Shown piece after piece: positions 33,292 through 43,008 of a stretch of DNA of 59,750 nucleotides (positions are counted from its first letter, which is position 1; every line of letters begins with the position of its first letter). This DNA comes from Pseudoxanthomonas suwonensis J47 (lineage in GTDB: Bacteria; Pseudomonadota; Gammaproteobacteria; Xanthomonadales; Xanthomonadaceae). Where the stretch lies: the NCBI RefSeq assembly GCF_000513955.1, contig NZ_AZUZ01000028.1:1-59750 (forward strand). The letters run 5' to 3'. The notes beneath the pieces are model-generated. The model searched no databases, was not told where the DNA came from, and was given only the letters and a program-made list of their open reading frames with translations. A program made the translations under genes and the position numbers.

Positions 33292-35181
33292 ATGACCCGC
33301 TCCTTCCACCAGTACGACGTCATCGTGATCGGCGGCGGCCACGCCGGCACCGAGGCCGCGCTGGCCTCGGCCCGCGCCGGCGCGCGCACCCTGCTGCTGA
33401 CCCACAACATCGAGACCGTGGGCGCGATGAGCTGCAACCCGGCCATCGGCGGCATCGGCAAGGGCCACCTGGTCAAGGAGATCGATGCCCTCGGCGGGGC
33501 GATGGCCCGCGCCGCCGACCTGGCCGGCATCCAGTGGCGCACGCTCAATGCGTCCAAGGGCCCGGCTGTGCGCGCGACCCGTTGCCAGGCCGACCGCGCG
33601 CTGTACCGCGCGGCGATCCGCCGCATGGTCGAGAACCAGCCAAACCTCACTGTGTTCCAGGCGGCGGTGGATGATCTTGTTATCGAAGGCGACGCTGTGC
33701 GCGGCGCGATCACCCAGACCGGCCTGCGCTTCGACGCCCCGGCCGTGGTCCTGACCGCGGGCACCTTCCTCGCCGGCAAGGTCCATATCGGCCCGACCAC
33801 GTATGCGGCCGGGCGCATGGGCGATCCGCCCTCGGCCACCCTGGCCGCGCGCCTGCGCGAACGCCCGTTCGCGGTGGACCGGCTCAAGACCGGCACGCCG
33901 CCGCGCATCGACGGGCGCACGCTGGACTACGCGGTGATGGACGAGCAGCCCGGCGACGACCCGATGCCGGTGATGTCCTTCCTCGGCGACGTGGCCGACC
34001 ACCCGCGCCAGGTCTCGTGCTGGATCACCCACACCACCGAACGCACCCACGAGATCATCCGCGGCGCGCTGGACCGGTCGCCGCTGTACACCGGCCAGAT
34101 CGAGGGCATCGGCCCGCGCTACTGCCCCTCGATCGAGGACAAGGTGGTGCGTTTCGCCGACAAGCCCAGCCACCAGATCTTCGTCGAGCCCGAGGGGCTG
34201 GACGTGGTCGAGATCTACCCGAACGGCATCTCCACCTCGCTGCCGTTCGACGTGCAGCTGGAGCTGGTGCGTTCGATCCGCGGCTTCGGGAACGCGCACA
34301 TCACCCGCCCCGGCTACGCGATCGAATACGACTTCTTCGACCCGCGCGGGCTGAAGGCCACGCTCGAGACCAAGGCGGTTTCCGGCCTGTTCTTCGCCGG
34401 CCAGATCAACGGCACCACCGGCTACGAGGAAGCGGCGGCGCAGGGCCTGCTGGCCGGCATCAACGCCGCCCGCCACGTGCGCGACCACGAAGGCTGGGCG
34501 CCGCGCCGCGACGAGGCCTACCTGGGCGTGCTGGTCGACGACCTGATCACCCACGGCACCAACGAGCCGTACCGCATGTTCACCAGCCGCGCCGAGTACC
34601 GGCTGCAGCTGCGCGAGGACAATGCCGACCTGCGCCTGACCCCGCGCGGCCGCGAGCTGGGCGTGGTCGACGACGCGCGCTGGGCGCGCTTCGAGGCCAA
34701 GCGCGAGGCGATCGAGCGCGAGACCGCGCGCCTGCGCGCGCTGTGGGCGACGCCGGCCAATGCCATCGGCCGCGAGGTCGAGGCGGTGCTGGGCGTGGCG
34801 GTGAGCCGCGAGACCAGCGCGCTGGACCTGATCAAGCGCCCGGAGCTGGGCTACGCCGCGCTGATGCGGGTGCCGGCGCTGGGCCCGGGCGTGGACGACG
34901 CGCAGGTGGCCGAGCAGGTCGAGATCGCGGTGAAGTACGCCGGCTACCTCGACCGCCAGCGCGACGAGATCGCGCGCCAGCAGCGCCACGAAGACACCGC
35001 GATTCCCGCGGACTTCGACTACGCCGCGGTGCGCGGCCTGTCGGCGGAAGTGCAGCAGAAGCTGGAACGGGTGCGCCCGCAGACCATCGGCCAGGCCCAG
35101 CGCATCCCGGGCATGACCCCGGCGGCGATCTCGCTGCTGCTGGTCCACCTGGAGCGCCTGCGCCGCAGCCGGGTGGCCTGA
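33292..35181 (+). CDS. mnmG: tRNA uridine-34 carboxymethylaminomethyl synthase subunit MnmG (GidA)
   Basis: A 629-residue FAD enzyme that, with MnmE, installs the carboxymethylaminomethyl group on U34 of some tRNAs. The FAD loop [19 protein letters not shown] is at 12-30. Other marks are [22 protein letters not shown], the two catalytic-type cysteines in SCNPAIG and in YCPSIEDK, and the C-terminal helical region [20 protein letters not shown], cut to [14 protein letters not shown]. Length is normal. No mnmE or rsmG gene is adjacent. Confidence 0.97.
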   Translation: MTRSFHQYDVIVIGGGHAGTEAALASARAGARTLLLTHNIETVGAMSCNPAIGGIGKGHLVKEIDALGGAMARAADLAGIQWRTLNASKGPAVRATRCQADRALYRAAIRRMVENQPNLTVFQAAVDDLVIEGDAVRGAITQTGLRFDAPAVVLTAGTFLAGKVHIGPTTYAAGRMGDPPSATLAARLRERPFAVDRLKTGTPPRIDGRTLDYAVMDEQPGDDPMPVMSFLGDVADHPRQVSCWITHTTERTHEIIRGALDRSPLYTGQIEGIGPRYCPSIEDKVVRFADKPSHQIFVEPEGLDVVEIYPNGISTSLPFDVQLELVRSIRGFGNAHITRPGYAIEYDFFDPRGLKATLETKAVSGLFFAGQINGTTGYEEAAAQGLLAGINAARHVRDHEGWAPRRDEAYLGVLVDDLITHGTNEPYRMFTSRAEYRLQLREDNADLRLTPRGRELGVVDDARWARFEAKREAIERETARLRALWATPANAIGREVEAVLGVAVSRETSALDLIKRPELGYAALMRVPALGPGVDDAQVAEQVEIAVKYAGYLDRQRDEIARQQRHEDTAIPADFDYAAVRGLSAEVQQKLERVRPQTIGQAQRIPGMTPAAISLLLVHLERLRRSRVA

Positions 35182-35236
35182 TCGTCGGGTAGCGACGCGG
35201 GTGGCGCCGCGCGGCCGCAAGGTGCAGGCTGCGCGC

Positions 35237-36202
35237 ATGAGCGAAGCGTCCGGCCCCGTGCAGGACCTGCCGCCCGGCGGCGGCGAACAGCGCGTCCTGC
35301 GCCGCTCGATCGCGGCCACCGGCCTGGTCGCGGCGCTGGGCATCGTCTTCGGCCTGCTGTCCGGTTCGTACGCGATCGTGTTCGACGGCATCTATTCGCT
35401 GGCCGACGGCATCACCAGCGCGGCGGCGCTGCTGGTCGCGCGCCTGATCGCCGGCTACGCCGCCGACGATCCGCAGGACCGGCGCCTCGCCGAGCGCTTC
35501 ACCATGGGCTTCTGGCACCTGGAACCGATGGTGCTCGGCGCGACCGGCCTGCTGATGTCCGCCGCCGCCGCGTACGCACTGGTCAACGCCATCGGCAGTT
35601 TCCTCGACGGCGGCCGCGAGCTGCACTTCGGCCAGGCCATCGTCTATGCCGTGGCCACGGTCGTCATCAGCATCGCGATGGCCGCCTATGCGATGCGCGC
35701 GAACCGCCGCATCGGTTCGCAGCTGGTGGCGATGGAGGCACGCGGCTGGCTGGTATCGGCGGCGATCAGCGGCGCGCTGCTGGCGGCTTTCGCCATCGGC
35801 AAGGCGATGCAGGGCACGCGCTGGGCATGGATGGCGCCGTACGTAGACCCGGCGGTGCTGGCGCTGGTGTGCCTGGTGGTGATCCCGGTGCCGCTGGGCG
35901 CGGTGCGCAGCGCGATCGCCGACATCCTGCTGGTCACGCCGGTGGAGCTGAAGCAGCAGGTCGACGCGGTGGCGGCGGAGGTGGTGCGGCGCGAGGGCTT
36001 CGTCTCGTTCCGCTCGTACGTGGCGCGGGTCGGGCGTGGCCGCCAGATCGAGCTGTACTTCATCGTGCCGCGCGGCGCGCCGCCGCGTCCGCTGGAAGCC
36101 TGGGACGCGCTGCGCGACGAGGTCGGCGAGGCGATCGGCCCGGAGTCGCCGGACCGCTGGCTGACGATCGTGTTCACCACCGACCAGGAATGGGCCGAGT
36201 GA
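35237..36202 (+). CDS. Cation diffusion facilitator-family transporter
   Basis: A 321-residue membrane protein with five to six helices (from about 25) and the CDF-like segment YAIVFDGIYSLADGITSAAA, where FDxxxSLAD carries the metal-site aspartates of helix 2. A cytoplasmic C-terminal domain of about 90 residues follows (VRREGFVSFRSYVARVGRGR). CDF proteins export Zn, Fe, Co or Mn in exchange for protons; the metal is unknown. AAGGTG precedes the ATG at 35237. An upstream in-frame GTG at 35201 is less likely. Confidence 0.82.
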   Translation: MSEASGPVQDLPPGGGEQRVLRRSIAATGLVAALGIVFGLLSGSYAIVFDGIYSLADGITSAAALLVARLIAGYAADDPQDRRLAERFTMGFWHLEPMVLGATGLLMSAAAAYALVNAIGSFLDGGRELHFGQAIVYAVATVVISIAMAAYAMRANRRIGSQLVAMEARGWLVSAAISGALLAAFAIGKAMQGTRWAWMAPYVDPAVLALVCLVVIPVPLGAVRSAIADILLVTPVELKQQVDAVAAEVVRREGFVSFRSYVARVGRGRQIELYFIVPRGAPPRPLEAWDALRDEVGEAIGPESPDRWLTIVFTTDQEWAE

Positions 36203-36285
36203 GCCTCTCGGCCTGGCGCGCACTGCGCGTGGCGTGGACCTTTTCGGCCGCAACTTTCCGCCGTGGAAAATTCCTACAGCGGATT

Positions 36286-36299
36286 GCGGACCAGTCCGC
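36286..36299. repeat. Short REP-like hairpin upstream of the RAYT gene
   Basis: GCGGA-CCAG-TCCGC forms a small stem-loop just upstream of the transposase-like gene, next to CTAC (the complement of the GTAG mark of many REPs). A second imperfect hairpin (36816-36839, 7 of 8 pairs) sits right after the gene. They may be the REPs served by this RAYT, but copy number elsewhere cannot be checked here. Confidence 0.35.
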
Positions 36300-36335
36300 T
36301 GTTCCGCCCACGGGCCGCTTGCAAGGATGCGGTCC

Positions 36336-36812
36336 ATGGACATGCATACCGAGGACCGGTTCCAGGGATTGCGCGTGGTGCGGCAGCGCGGGCTGTCCGT
36401 CCCCGGGCAGGCCTACCACGTCAGCGTCGCCACCCGCGACCGCCAGGCCTGGTTCTCGAATTTCCATGTCGGCTGCGAAGCGGTGCGCGCCTTCCGCCAG
36501 CCGCTGGCGCATGGCGATGCCACCCTGCTGGCCTGGGTGCTGATGCCCGACCAGGTGCACTGGCTGCTCCAGGTGGGGCAGCGCGATCCGCTGGAGAAGG
36601 TGGTGCAGCGGATGAAGTCGGTCACCGGCGTGCAGGTCAACCGCGTGCTGTCGCGCGCTGGCCCGCTGTGGGAACCGGCATTCCACGACCGGCCACTGCG
36701 CCGCGAGGACGACCTGCGCACCGTGGCCCGCTACATCGTCGCCGAACCGCTGCGCGCGCGGCTGGTCGACGACATCCGCGACTATCCGTTCTGGGATTGC
36801 GCCTGGGTCTAG
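36336..36812 (+). CDS. REP-associated tyrosine transposase (RAYT), altered HUH motif
   Basis: A 158-residue single-domain Y1/HUH nuclease of the RAYT group (TnpA_REP), which cuts single-stranded REP DNA. The family frame is clear: GQAYHVSVATRDRQAWF, WVLMPDQVHWLLQVG, QRMKSVTG, GPLWEPAFHDRPLRREDDL and the catalytic-type Tyr133 in ARYIVAEPLRA. The first His of the metal-binding His-x-His is Gln73 (codon 36552-36554), leaving only His75. The ATG at 36336 has AAGG 9 bases upstream. Confidence 0.87.
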   Translation: MDMHTEDRFQGLRVVRQRGLSVPGQAYHVSVATRDRQAWFSNFHVGCEAVRAFRQPLAHGDATLLAWVLMPDQVHWLLQVGQRDPLEKVVQRMKSVTGVQVNRVLSRAGPLWEPAFHDRPLRREDDLRTVARYIVAEPLRARLVDDIRDYPFWDCAWV

Positions 36813-36865
36813 CGGGGCAACACCCGGGAACGTGGTGCCAGACGCGCCGATGCATCAGGGCCGGG

Positions 36866-37390
36866 TCATGCGCCGCGGGGCCGGTTCCACGGCATCCGCG
36901 CCAGCAGGTGGGCCATGCCGCAGAAGCCGGTCACGCCCGCGAGCAGCAGGCCCAGACCGACCATCCCGGGCACCAGCATGAACCAGGGCGAGACCGTCGC
37001 CGCCAGCACCGTGCCGGCCAGGGCCAGGCTGCCAGCGGCGATCTGCACCTGCCGCATCAGCTCCAGCGGCGCGCGCGCGTCGCGCTCGACCGGCAGGCCG
37101 GCCTGCTTCCAGGCGTCCAGGCCGCCTTCGACCACGTAGGCATCGCAGTTCCCTGCCGCCGCGCAGAGGATCGAGGCATTGGTGCGCGTACGCATACCGG
37201 AACGGCAATGGAACACGACGGCGCGCCCTTGCGCAGTGGCCAGCTCGGGCGCCAGACCCAGTCGTGCCAGCGGGATGCAGCAGGCGCCGGGGATGCGCTC
37301 GCGCGCATGTTCGTCGGGGTCACGGATGTCCACCAGCAGCGCGCCCTGTTCGACCAGGGCGTGGGCGGAGCGGGAATCAATGGTCTTCAT
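36866..37390 (-). CDS. ygaP: Membrane rhodanese, YgaP-like
   Basis: A 174-residue protein with an N-terminal rhodanese domain (active Cys62 in FHCRSGMRTR; LVDIRDPDEHARERIPGA upstream) and a C-terminal pair of membrane helices (about 110-165, DUF2892-like: GTVLAATVSPWFMLVPG, GVTGFCGMAHLLARMPW). This is the layout of E. coli YgaP, a membrane sulfurtransferase. It follows the ygaV-like regulator with a 16-bp gap and is surely co-transcribed with it. Confidence 0.88.
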   Translation of the reverse strand: MKTIDSRSAHALVEQGALLVDIRDPDEHARERIPGACCIPLARLGLAPELATAQGRAVVFHCRSGMRTRTNASILCAAAGNCDAYVVEGGLDAWKQAGLPVERDARAPLELMRQVQIAAGSLALAGTVLAATVSPWFMLVPGMVGLGLLLAGVTGFCGMAHLLARMPWNRPRGA

Positions 37391-37406
37391 GGCTATGTCT
37401 CGCCCG

Positions 37407-37718
37407 TCAGGGGCAGAAGAGGGACTTGAGCGCGGCCACCAGCCGCTCCACGCGCGGATCGGCGATGCGGTAATGGACCAGCTGGCCTTCACGGCGGCAG
37501 GCGACCAGGCCCTCGGCACGCATCCGCGCCAGGTGCTGCGAGAGCGCGGACTGGCTCAGGTCGACCTCCGCATGCAACTGGCCGACGTTCATCTCGCCGT
37601 GCTCGATCAGCAGGCACAGCAGCAGCAGGCGCTGCTCGTTGCCCAGCGCGCGCAGCATCGCCGCGGCCTGGCTGGCGCCCTGCTCCTTGAACTTGCGGTC
37701 CTGGCGGTTGGTAGCCAT
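37407..37718 (-). CDS. ygaV: ArsR-family regulator, YgaV/BigR/SqrR-like
   Basis: A 103-residue winged-helix ArsR-family repressor. Cys35 (LLLLCLLIE) and Cys102 (LKSLFCP at the C-terminus) are placed 67 residues apart, as in the persulfide-sensing pair of SqrR/BigR; E. coli YgaV ends in the same YCP/FCP way. The recognition helix is LSQSALSQHLARMRAEG. It likely represses its own operon and perhaps the divergent AhpD-like gene until sulfane sulfur or oxidants link the cysteines. The predicted promoter would give a leaderless message. Confidence 0.88.
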   Translation of the reverse strand: MATNRQDRKFKEQGASQAAAMLRALGNEQRLLLLCLLIEHGEMNVGQLHAEVDLSQSALSQHLARMRAEGLVACRREGQLVHYRIADPRVERLVAALKSLFCP

Positions 37719-37724
37719 GTCGCC

Positions 37725-37765
37725 ATCATATCATAGGTTGCTAAATTAGCAATAGGTAATATATT
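37725..37765. promoter_or_regulatory. Symmetric divergent promoter with shared palindromic -35 (ygaV / AhpD-like gene)
   Basis: TTGCTAAATTAGCAA (37738-37752) is a perfect palindrome supplying TTGCTA as -35 on both strands. Rightward: TTGCTA, 16 bp, TATATT (37760-37765). Leftward: TTGCTA, 16 bp, TATGAT (37730-37725). A bound ArsR-type dimer would cover both -35 boxes. The leftward start would fall at about 37718, the A of the ygaV ATG. The whole gap is strikingly AT-rich against the surrounding DNA. Confidence 0.7.
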
Positions 37766-37795
37766 AGGCAGCATCCGCCCACGAAGGAGATGGCA

Positions 37796-38152
37796 ATGAG
37801 CACCGCCTACCAGGACCTGACCCGCGAGGTCTCGCGCAACCTCACCCCGCTGCGTACCCACAACCCCGACGTGATGCACGGCTTTGGCGCGCTCAGCAAG
37901 GCCGCGCTGGCCCCCGGCGCGCTCGACGAGAAGACCAAGGAGCTGATCGCGATGGCGATCGGCGTGGCCAACCGCTGCGACGCCTGCCTGGGCTTCCATG
38001 CCAAGGCCTTGGTGCGCCTGGGCGCCACGCCGGAGGAGTTCCGCGAGATGCTCGGCGTGGCGGTATACATGGGCGGCGGCCCGTCGCTGATGTACGCGGC
38101 CAACGCCCTGGCCGCCTACGACGAGTTCCGCAAGGCGGCCGAAGCCGCGTAA
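37796..38152 (+). CDS. AhpD-like carboxymuconolactone decarboxylase-family protein
   Basis: A 118-residue single-domain protein of the CMD/AhpD family. The redox motif CDACLGFHAKAL (Cys61, Cys64, His68) is that of alkylhydroperoxidase D-type enzymes, which use a CxxC to reduce peroxides or other thiol targets. AAGGAG at 37784-37789 abuts a first ATG (37790), so the ATG at 37796 is the better start. It is divergent from the ygaV-ygaP operon and shares its promoter region, suggesting a joint sulfur/oxidant stress role. Confidence 0.88.
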   Translation: MSTAYQDLTREVSRNLTPLRTHNPDVMHGFGALSKAALAPGALDEKTKELIAMAIGVANRCDACLGFHAKALVRLGATPEEFREMLGVAVYMGGGPSLMYAANALAAYDEFRKAAEAA

Positions 38153-38175
38153 GCGGCCTTTCCAGGCTGCGGGCA

Positions 38176-38206
38176 GCAGAAGGGCCGGCCATGCCGGCCC
38201 TTCTGC
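38176..38206. terminator. Long perfect hairpin between convergent genes
   Basis: GCAGAAGGGCCGGC (38176-38189), loop CAT, GCCGGCCCTTCTGC (38193-38206) is a 14-bp perfect stem in the 67-bp gap between the AhpD-like gene and tex. U-runs are absent but the stem is strong; it probably serves as a two-way terminator. Confidence 0.65.
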
Positions 38207-38219
38207 CATCCCGGCCGGA

Positions 38220-40577
<2,358 letters not shown>

Positions 40578-40741
40578 GGACTGCGGTTCTGCTGCGGAAA
40601 AGCGGAACCGGATTGTGGCAACCGCGCCGCGGCGATGTAACCCGTTGACAAGCGGGCCGCGGCGGTCCAGCAGGTTCCGGATCAGCCGCCCATGCTGGCA
40701 GCGCGGGCCCGCGCTTCCTCCAGGGTGGGAATGCCCAGTCG

Positions 40742-40783
40742 CACCTCCCTGTCGGCCGATGTGGACGTGCCGGCAGGGAGGTG
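40742..40783 (-). terminator. Stem-loop downstream of the S46 peptidase gene
   Basis: CACCTCCCTG (40742-40751) pairs with CAGGGAGGTG (40774-40783), extended inward by a G-T pair and three more pairs, leaving a 14-nt loop. It starts 8 bases past the S46 stop codon on the minus strand. There is no U-run, so the terminator role is probable but not classical. Confidence 0.5.
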
Positions 40784-40790
40784 GCGTGGC

Positions 40791-42929
40791 TTACAGCCCG
40801 ATTTCCCGCAGCACGTGCGGTGCAGGGTAGACCGTTTCCATCAGCCAGCGCATGTAGCGCATGTCGACGTGGACGGCGCGCTTGTAGCGCGGGTCGAACC
40901 ACCAGCTGGCGCTGACCGCTTCCCAGTTGCTGTCGAAGTTCAGGCCGATCAGCTCGCCGCGGGCGTTGAGAACCGGCGAGCCGGAGTTGCCGCCGGTGGT
41001 GTCGAGGTTGGTGAGGAAGTTGACCGTCTGCGTGCCCAGCGCCGGGTCGGCGGTGTCGCCGAAGTCGCCGCGCGCGATCGCGTCCAGCAGCGGCTGCGGC
41101 GCGTCGAACGGGACCTGGCCGGTGTTCTTCTCGACGATCCCGGCCACCGTGGTCACCGGTGCATAGGTCACCGCGTCACGCGGCTCCAGGCGCTGCAGGT
41201 TGCCGTAGCTCACCCGCAGGGTGCCGTTGGCGTCGGGGTAGAGCGGGCGGCCCTGCTTCGCGCGCCAGGCGGCCAGTGCGTGCATGTAGGCCGGGCGCAG
41301 GCGCAGCTGCTCGCCCTCGCTGGCCTTCTTCTCGGCTTCCAGGCGGACCTGCGCCGGCACCAGCCGCGCGGCCAGTTCCAGCATCGGGTCGGCGTCCATC
41401 GCCTGGCCCTGGCGGGCTGCTTCCAGGCGCGACAGTCGCGCCTGCTCGTCGCCCAGGCCGGTGGCCGCGTACAGGCGCTCCAGGGTCTGCTCCAGCTCGG
41501 CCGGGGTGCGGCCGAAGGCTTCGTCGAACTCGGGCACGCGCTGCGCCTGCGGCAGCGCCAGGTAGCGACCCAGCAGTTCACGAAGCAGCGCCTTCTCCAC
41601 CTGCGGATCGAAGCGGCGCTGGACCTGGCGCAGCATGCCTTCGATCAGCGCCACGTCGCGTGCCTGGAAACCCTTCTCGCGTTCGGCGTCCGGCCTGGCC
41701 GACTCGATGCGCAGGCGTTCCAGCTGCAGCGCCGAGCGCAGCAGCTGGGTCTGCGAGGCGACCAGGCCCAGCAGCAGGTCGCGCTCGCGGTTGGCCGAAG
41801 CAGCGGCGAGGACCTCGGCCAGCGCCTGGATCCGCTTGCGGTCGGCGGCGCTGGTGGCGGCGAGCATCGCCTTCTCGTCCTGCGCGCGCTGGCGCACCGC
41901 GTCGCTGCGGCGCAGGCCTTCCAGTTCGCCGGCGGCGCGCTTGCGGTTGTTCTTCAGGCTCTGCACCTGCGAGGCGTAGCGCGTGGCGGCCTCGGCGTTA
42001 CCGCGGGTGGAGGCGTCGATCGCGGCCAGCAGCGCGTCCATCACCTCCACCCGCGCCGGCAGGGTCCATTCCACCTGCTCGGCGAACTCGGCGGCGGTGC
42101 GGTGGCGGAAGGTTACGCCCGGATAGCCGGCGAGCATGGCGAAGTCGCCCTCGCGCGGGCCGTCCTTCGCCAGCTGCAGGTGCGACGGCGGCTGGAACGG
42201 CACGTTGTCCGGCGAGTACGCCGCCGGCTTGCCGTCGGGGCCGACATAGGCGCGCAGCAGGGTGAAGTCGCCGGTGTGGCGCGGCCACATGAAGTTGTCG
42301 ATCTCGTCGCCGTAGTTGCCGATCGCGCGCGGCGGCGCGTAGACCAGGCGCAGGTCGCGCAGTTCCAGCTGGCGGATCCGGTAGAAGTCGGTGCCGGCGT
42401 ACATGTTGGCGACGCTGCAGCGGTAGCCGGCCTCGCGCTCGCACTCGGCGACGATGCGCTTGCTGGCCGCGTCGACGGCGTCGTAGTAGGCACGGCCCTG
42501 CTTGCCGCGCGCCTGCGCCAGCACCTCGTCGGTGACCCGGTCGAAGCCGACGGTGACCAGCACGCGGAAGTCCGGGTTGGCCGGCAGCTCGCCGGCGCGG
42601 TCGGCGGCGATGTAGCCGTTGTCGATGAGGTTGCGCTGCGGGCTGCTGTTGTACTGGATCACGCCGTAGGCGACGTGGTGGTTGGTCAGCACCAGGCCGT
42701 CGGCGGAGACGAAGGCGCCGGTGCCACCGCCGGCGCGCACCACCGCGTTGAGGGGGGCGGCGGTGAGGTCGGCCAGCCCGGCCGGATCGCCGGCGAAACC
42801 GGCCTGGCGCATCTGCGCGGCGATCTGCGGCAGCTGCGAGGGCATCCACATGCCTTCGTCGGCATGGGCGGCGGGCAGCGCGGCAAGGCAGGCGAGGGCC
42901 ACGGCGGTGGCGATCCGGGTCGGCTTCAT
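40791..42929 (-). CDS. Exported S46-family dipeptidyl-peptidase
   Basis: A 712-residue serine exopeptidase of family S46 (DPP7/DPP11/DAP BII type), which removes dipeptides from peptide N-termini in the periplasm. Signal peptide about 1-23 (AAHA). Catalytic landmarks: GLVLTNHHVAYG (His84/85), DNFMWPRHTGDF and TGGNSGSPVLNARGELIG with the nucleophile Ser near 648. The residue that sets P1 preference (Gly in DPP7, Arg in DPP11) appears as Ser in FDSNWEAVS near 667, so specificity is open. Length is typical. Confidence 0.9.
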   Translation of the reverse strand: MKPTRIATAVALACLAALPAAHADEGMWMPSQLPQIAAQMRQAGFAGDPAGLADLTAAPLNAVVRAGGGTGAFVSADGLVLTNHHVAYGVIQYNSSPQRNLIDNGYIAADRAGELPANPDFRVLVTVGFDRVTDEVLAQARGKQGRAYYDAVDAASKRIVAECEREAGYRCSVANMYAGTDFYRIRQLELRDLRLVYAPPRAIGNYGDEIDNFMWPRHTGDFTLLRAYVGPDGKPAAYSPDNVPFQPPSHLQLAKDGPREGDFAMLAGYPGVTFRHRTAAEFAEQVEWTLPARVEVMDALLAAIDASTRGNAEAATRYASQVQSLKNNRKRAAGELEGLRRSDAVRQRAQDEKAMLAATSAADRKRIQALAEVLAAASANRERDLLLGLVASQTQLLRSALQLERLRIESARPDAEREKGFQARDVALIEGMLRQVQRRFDPQVEKALLRELLGRYLALPQAQRVPEFDEAFGRTPAELEQTLERLYAATGLGDEQARLSRLEAARQGQAMDADPMLELAARLVPAQVRLEAEKKASEGEQLRLRPAYMHALAAWRAKQGRPLYPDANGTLRVSYGNLQRLEPRDAVTYAPVTTVAGIVEKNTGQVPFDAPQPLLDAIARGDFGDTADPALGTQTVNFLTNLDTTGGNSGSPVLNARGELIGLNFDSNWEAVSASWWFDPRYKRAVHVDMRYMRWLMETVYPAPHVLREIGL

Positions 42930-43008
42930 CGGTATTCCATGGAACGGGTCAGCCGGCGAAGTTAGCCCGCCCGCGGCGCCGGCGACAACCGCCGCAGGTC
43001 ACGCGCGC

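Noticed and set aside
36203-36865. Possible insertion sequence around the transposase-like gene
   Set aside because: The protein is a RAYT, which does not form a classical IS; no terminal inverted repeats or target duplication are seen at the flanks.
40683-40790. Minus-strand frame ending [20 protein letters not shown] after the S46 stop
   Set aside because: It reads like a protein C-terminus, but there is no start codon giving more than about 20 residues without running into the S46 gene out of frame, and the stem-loop at 40742-40783 explains the sequence better.
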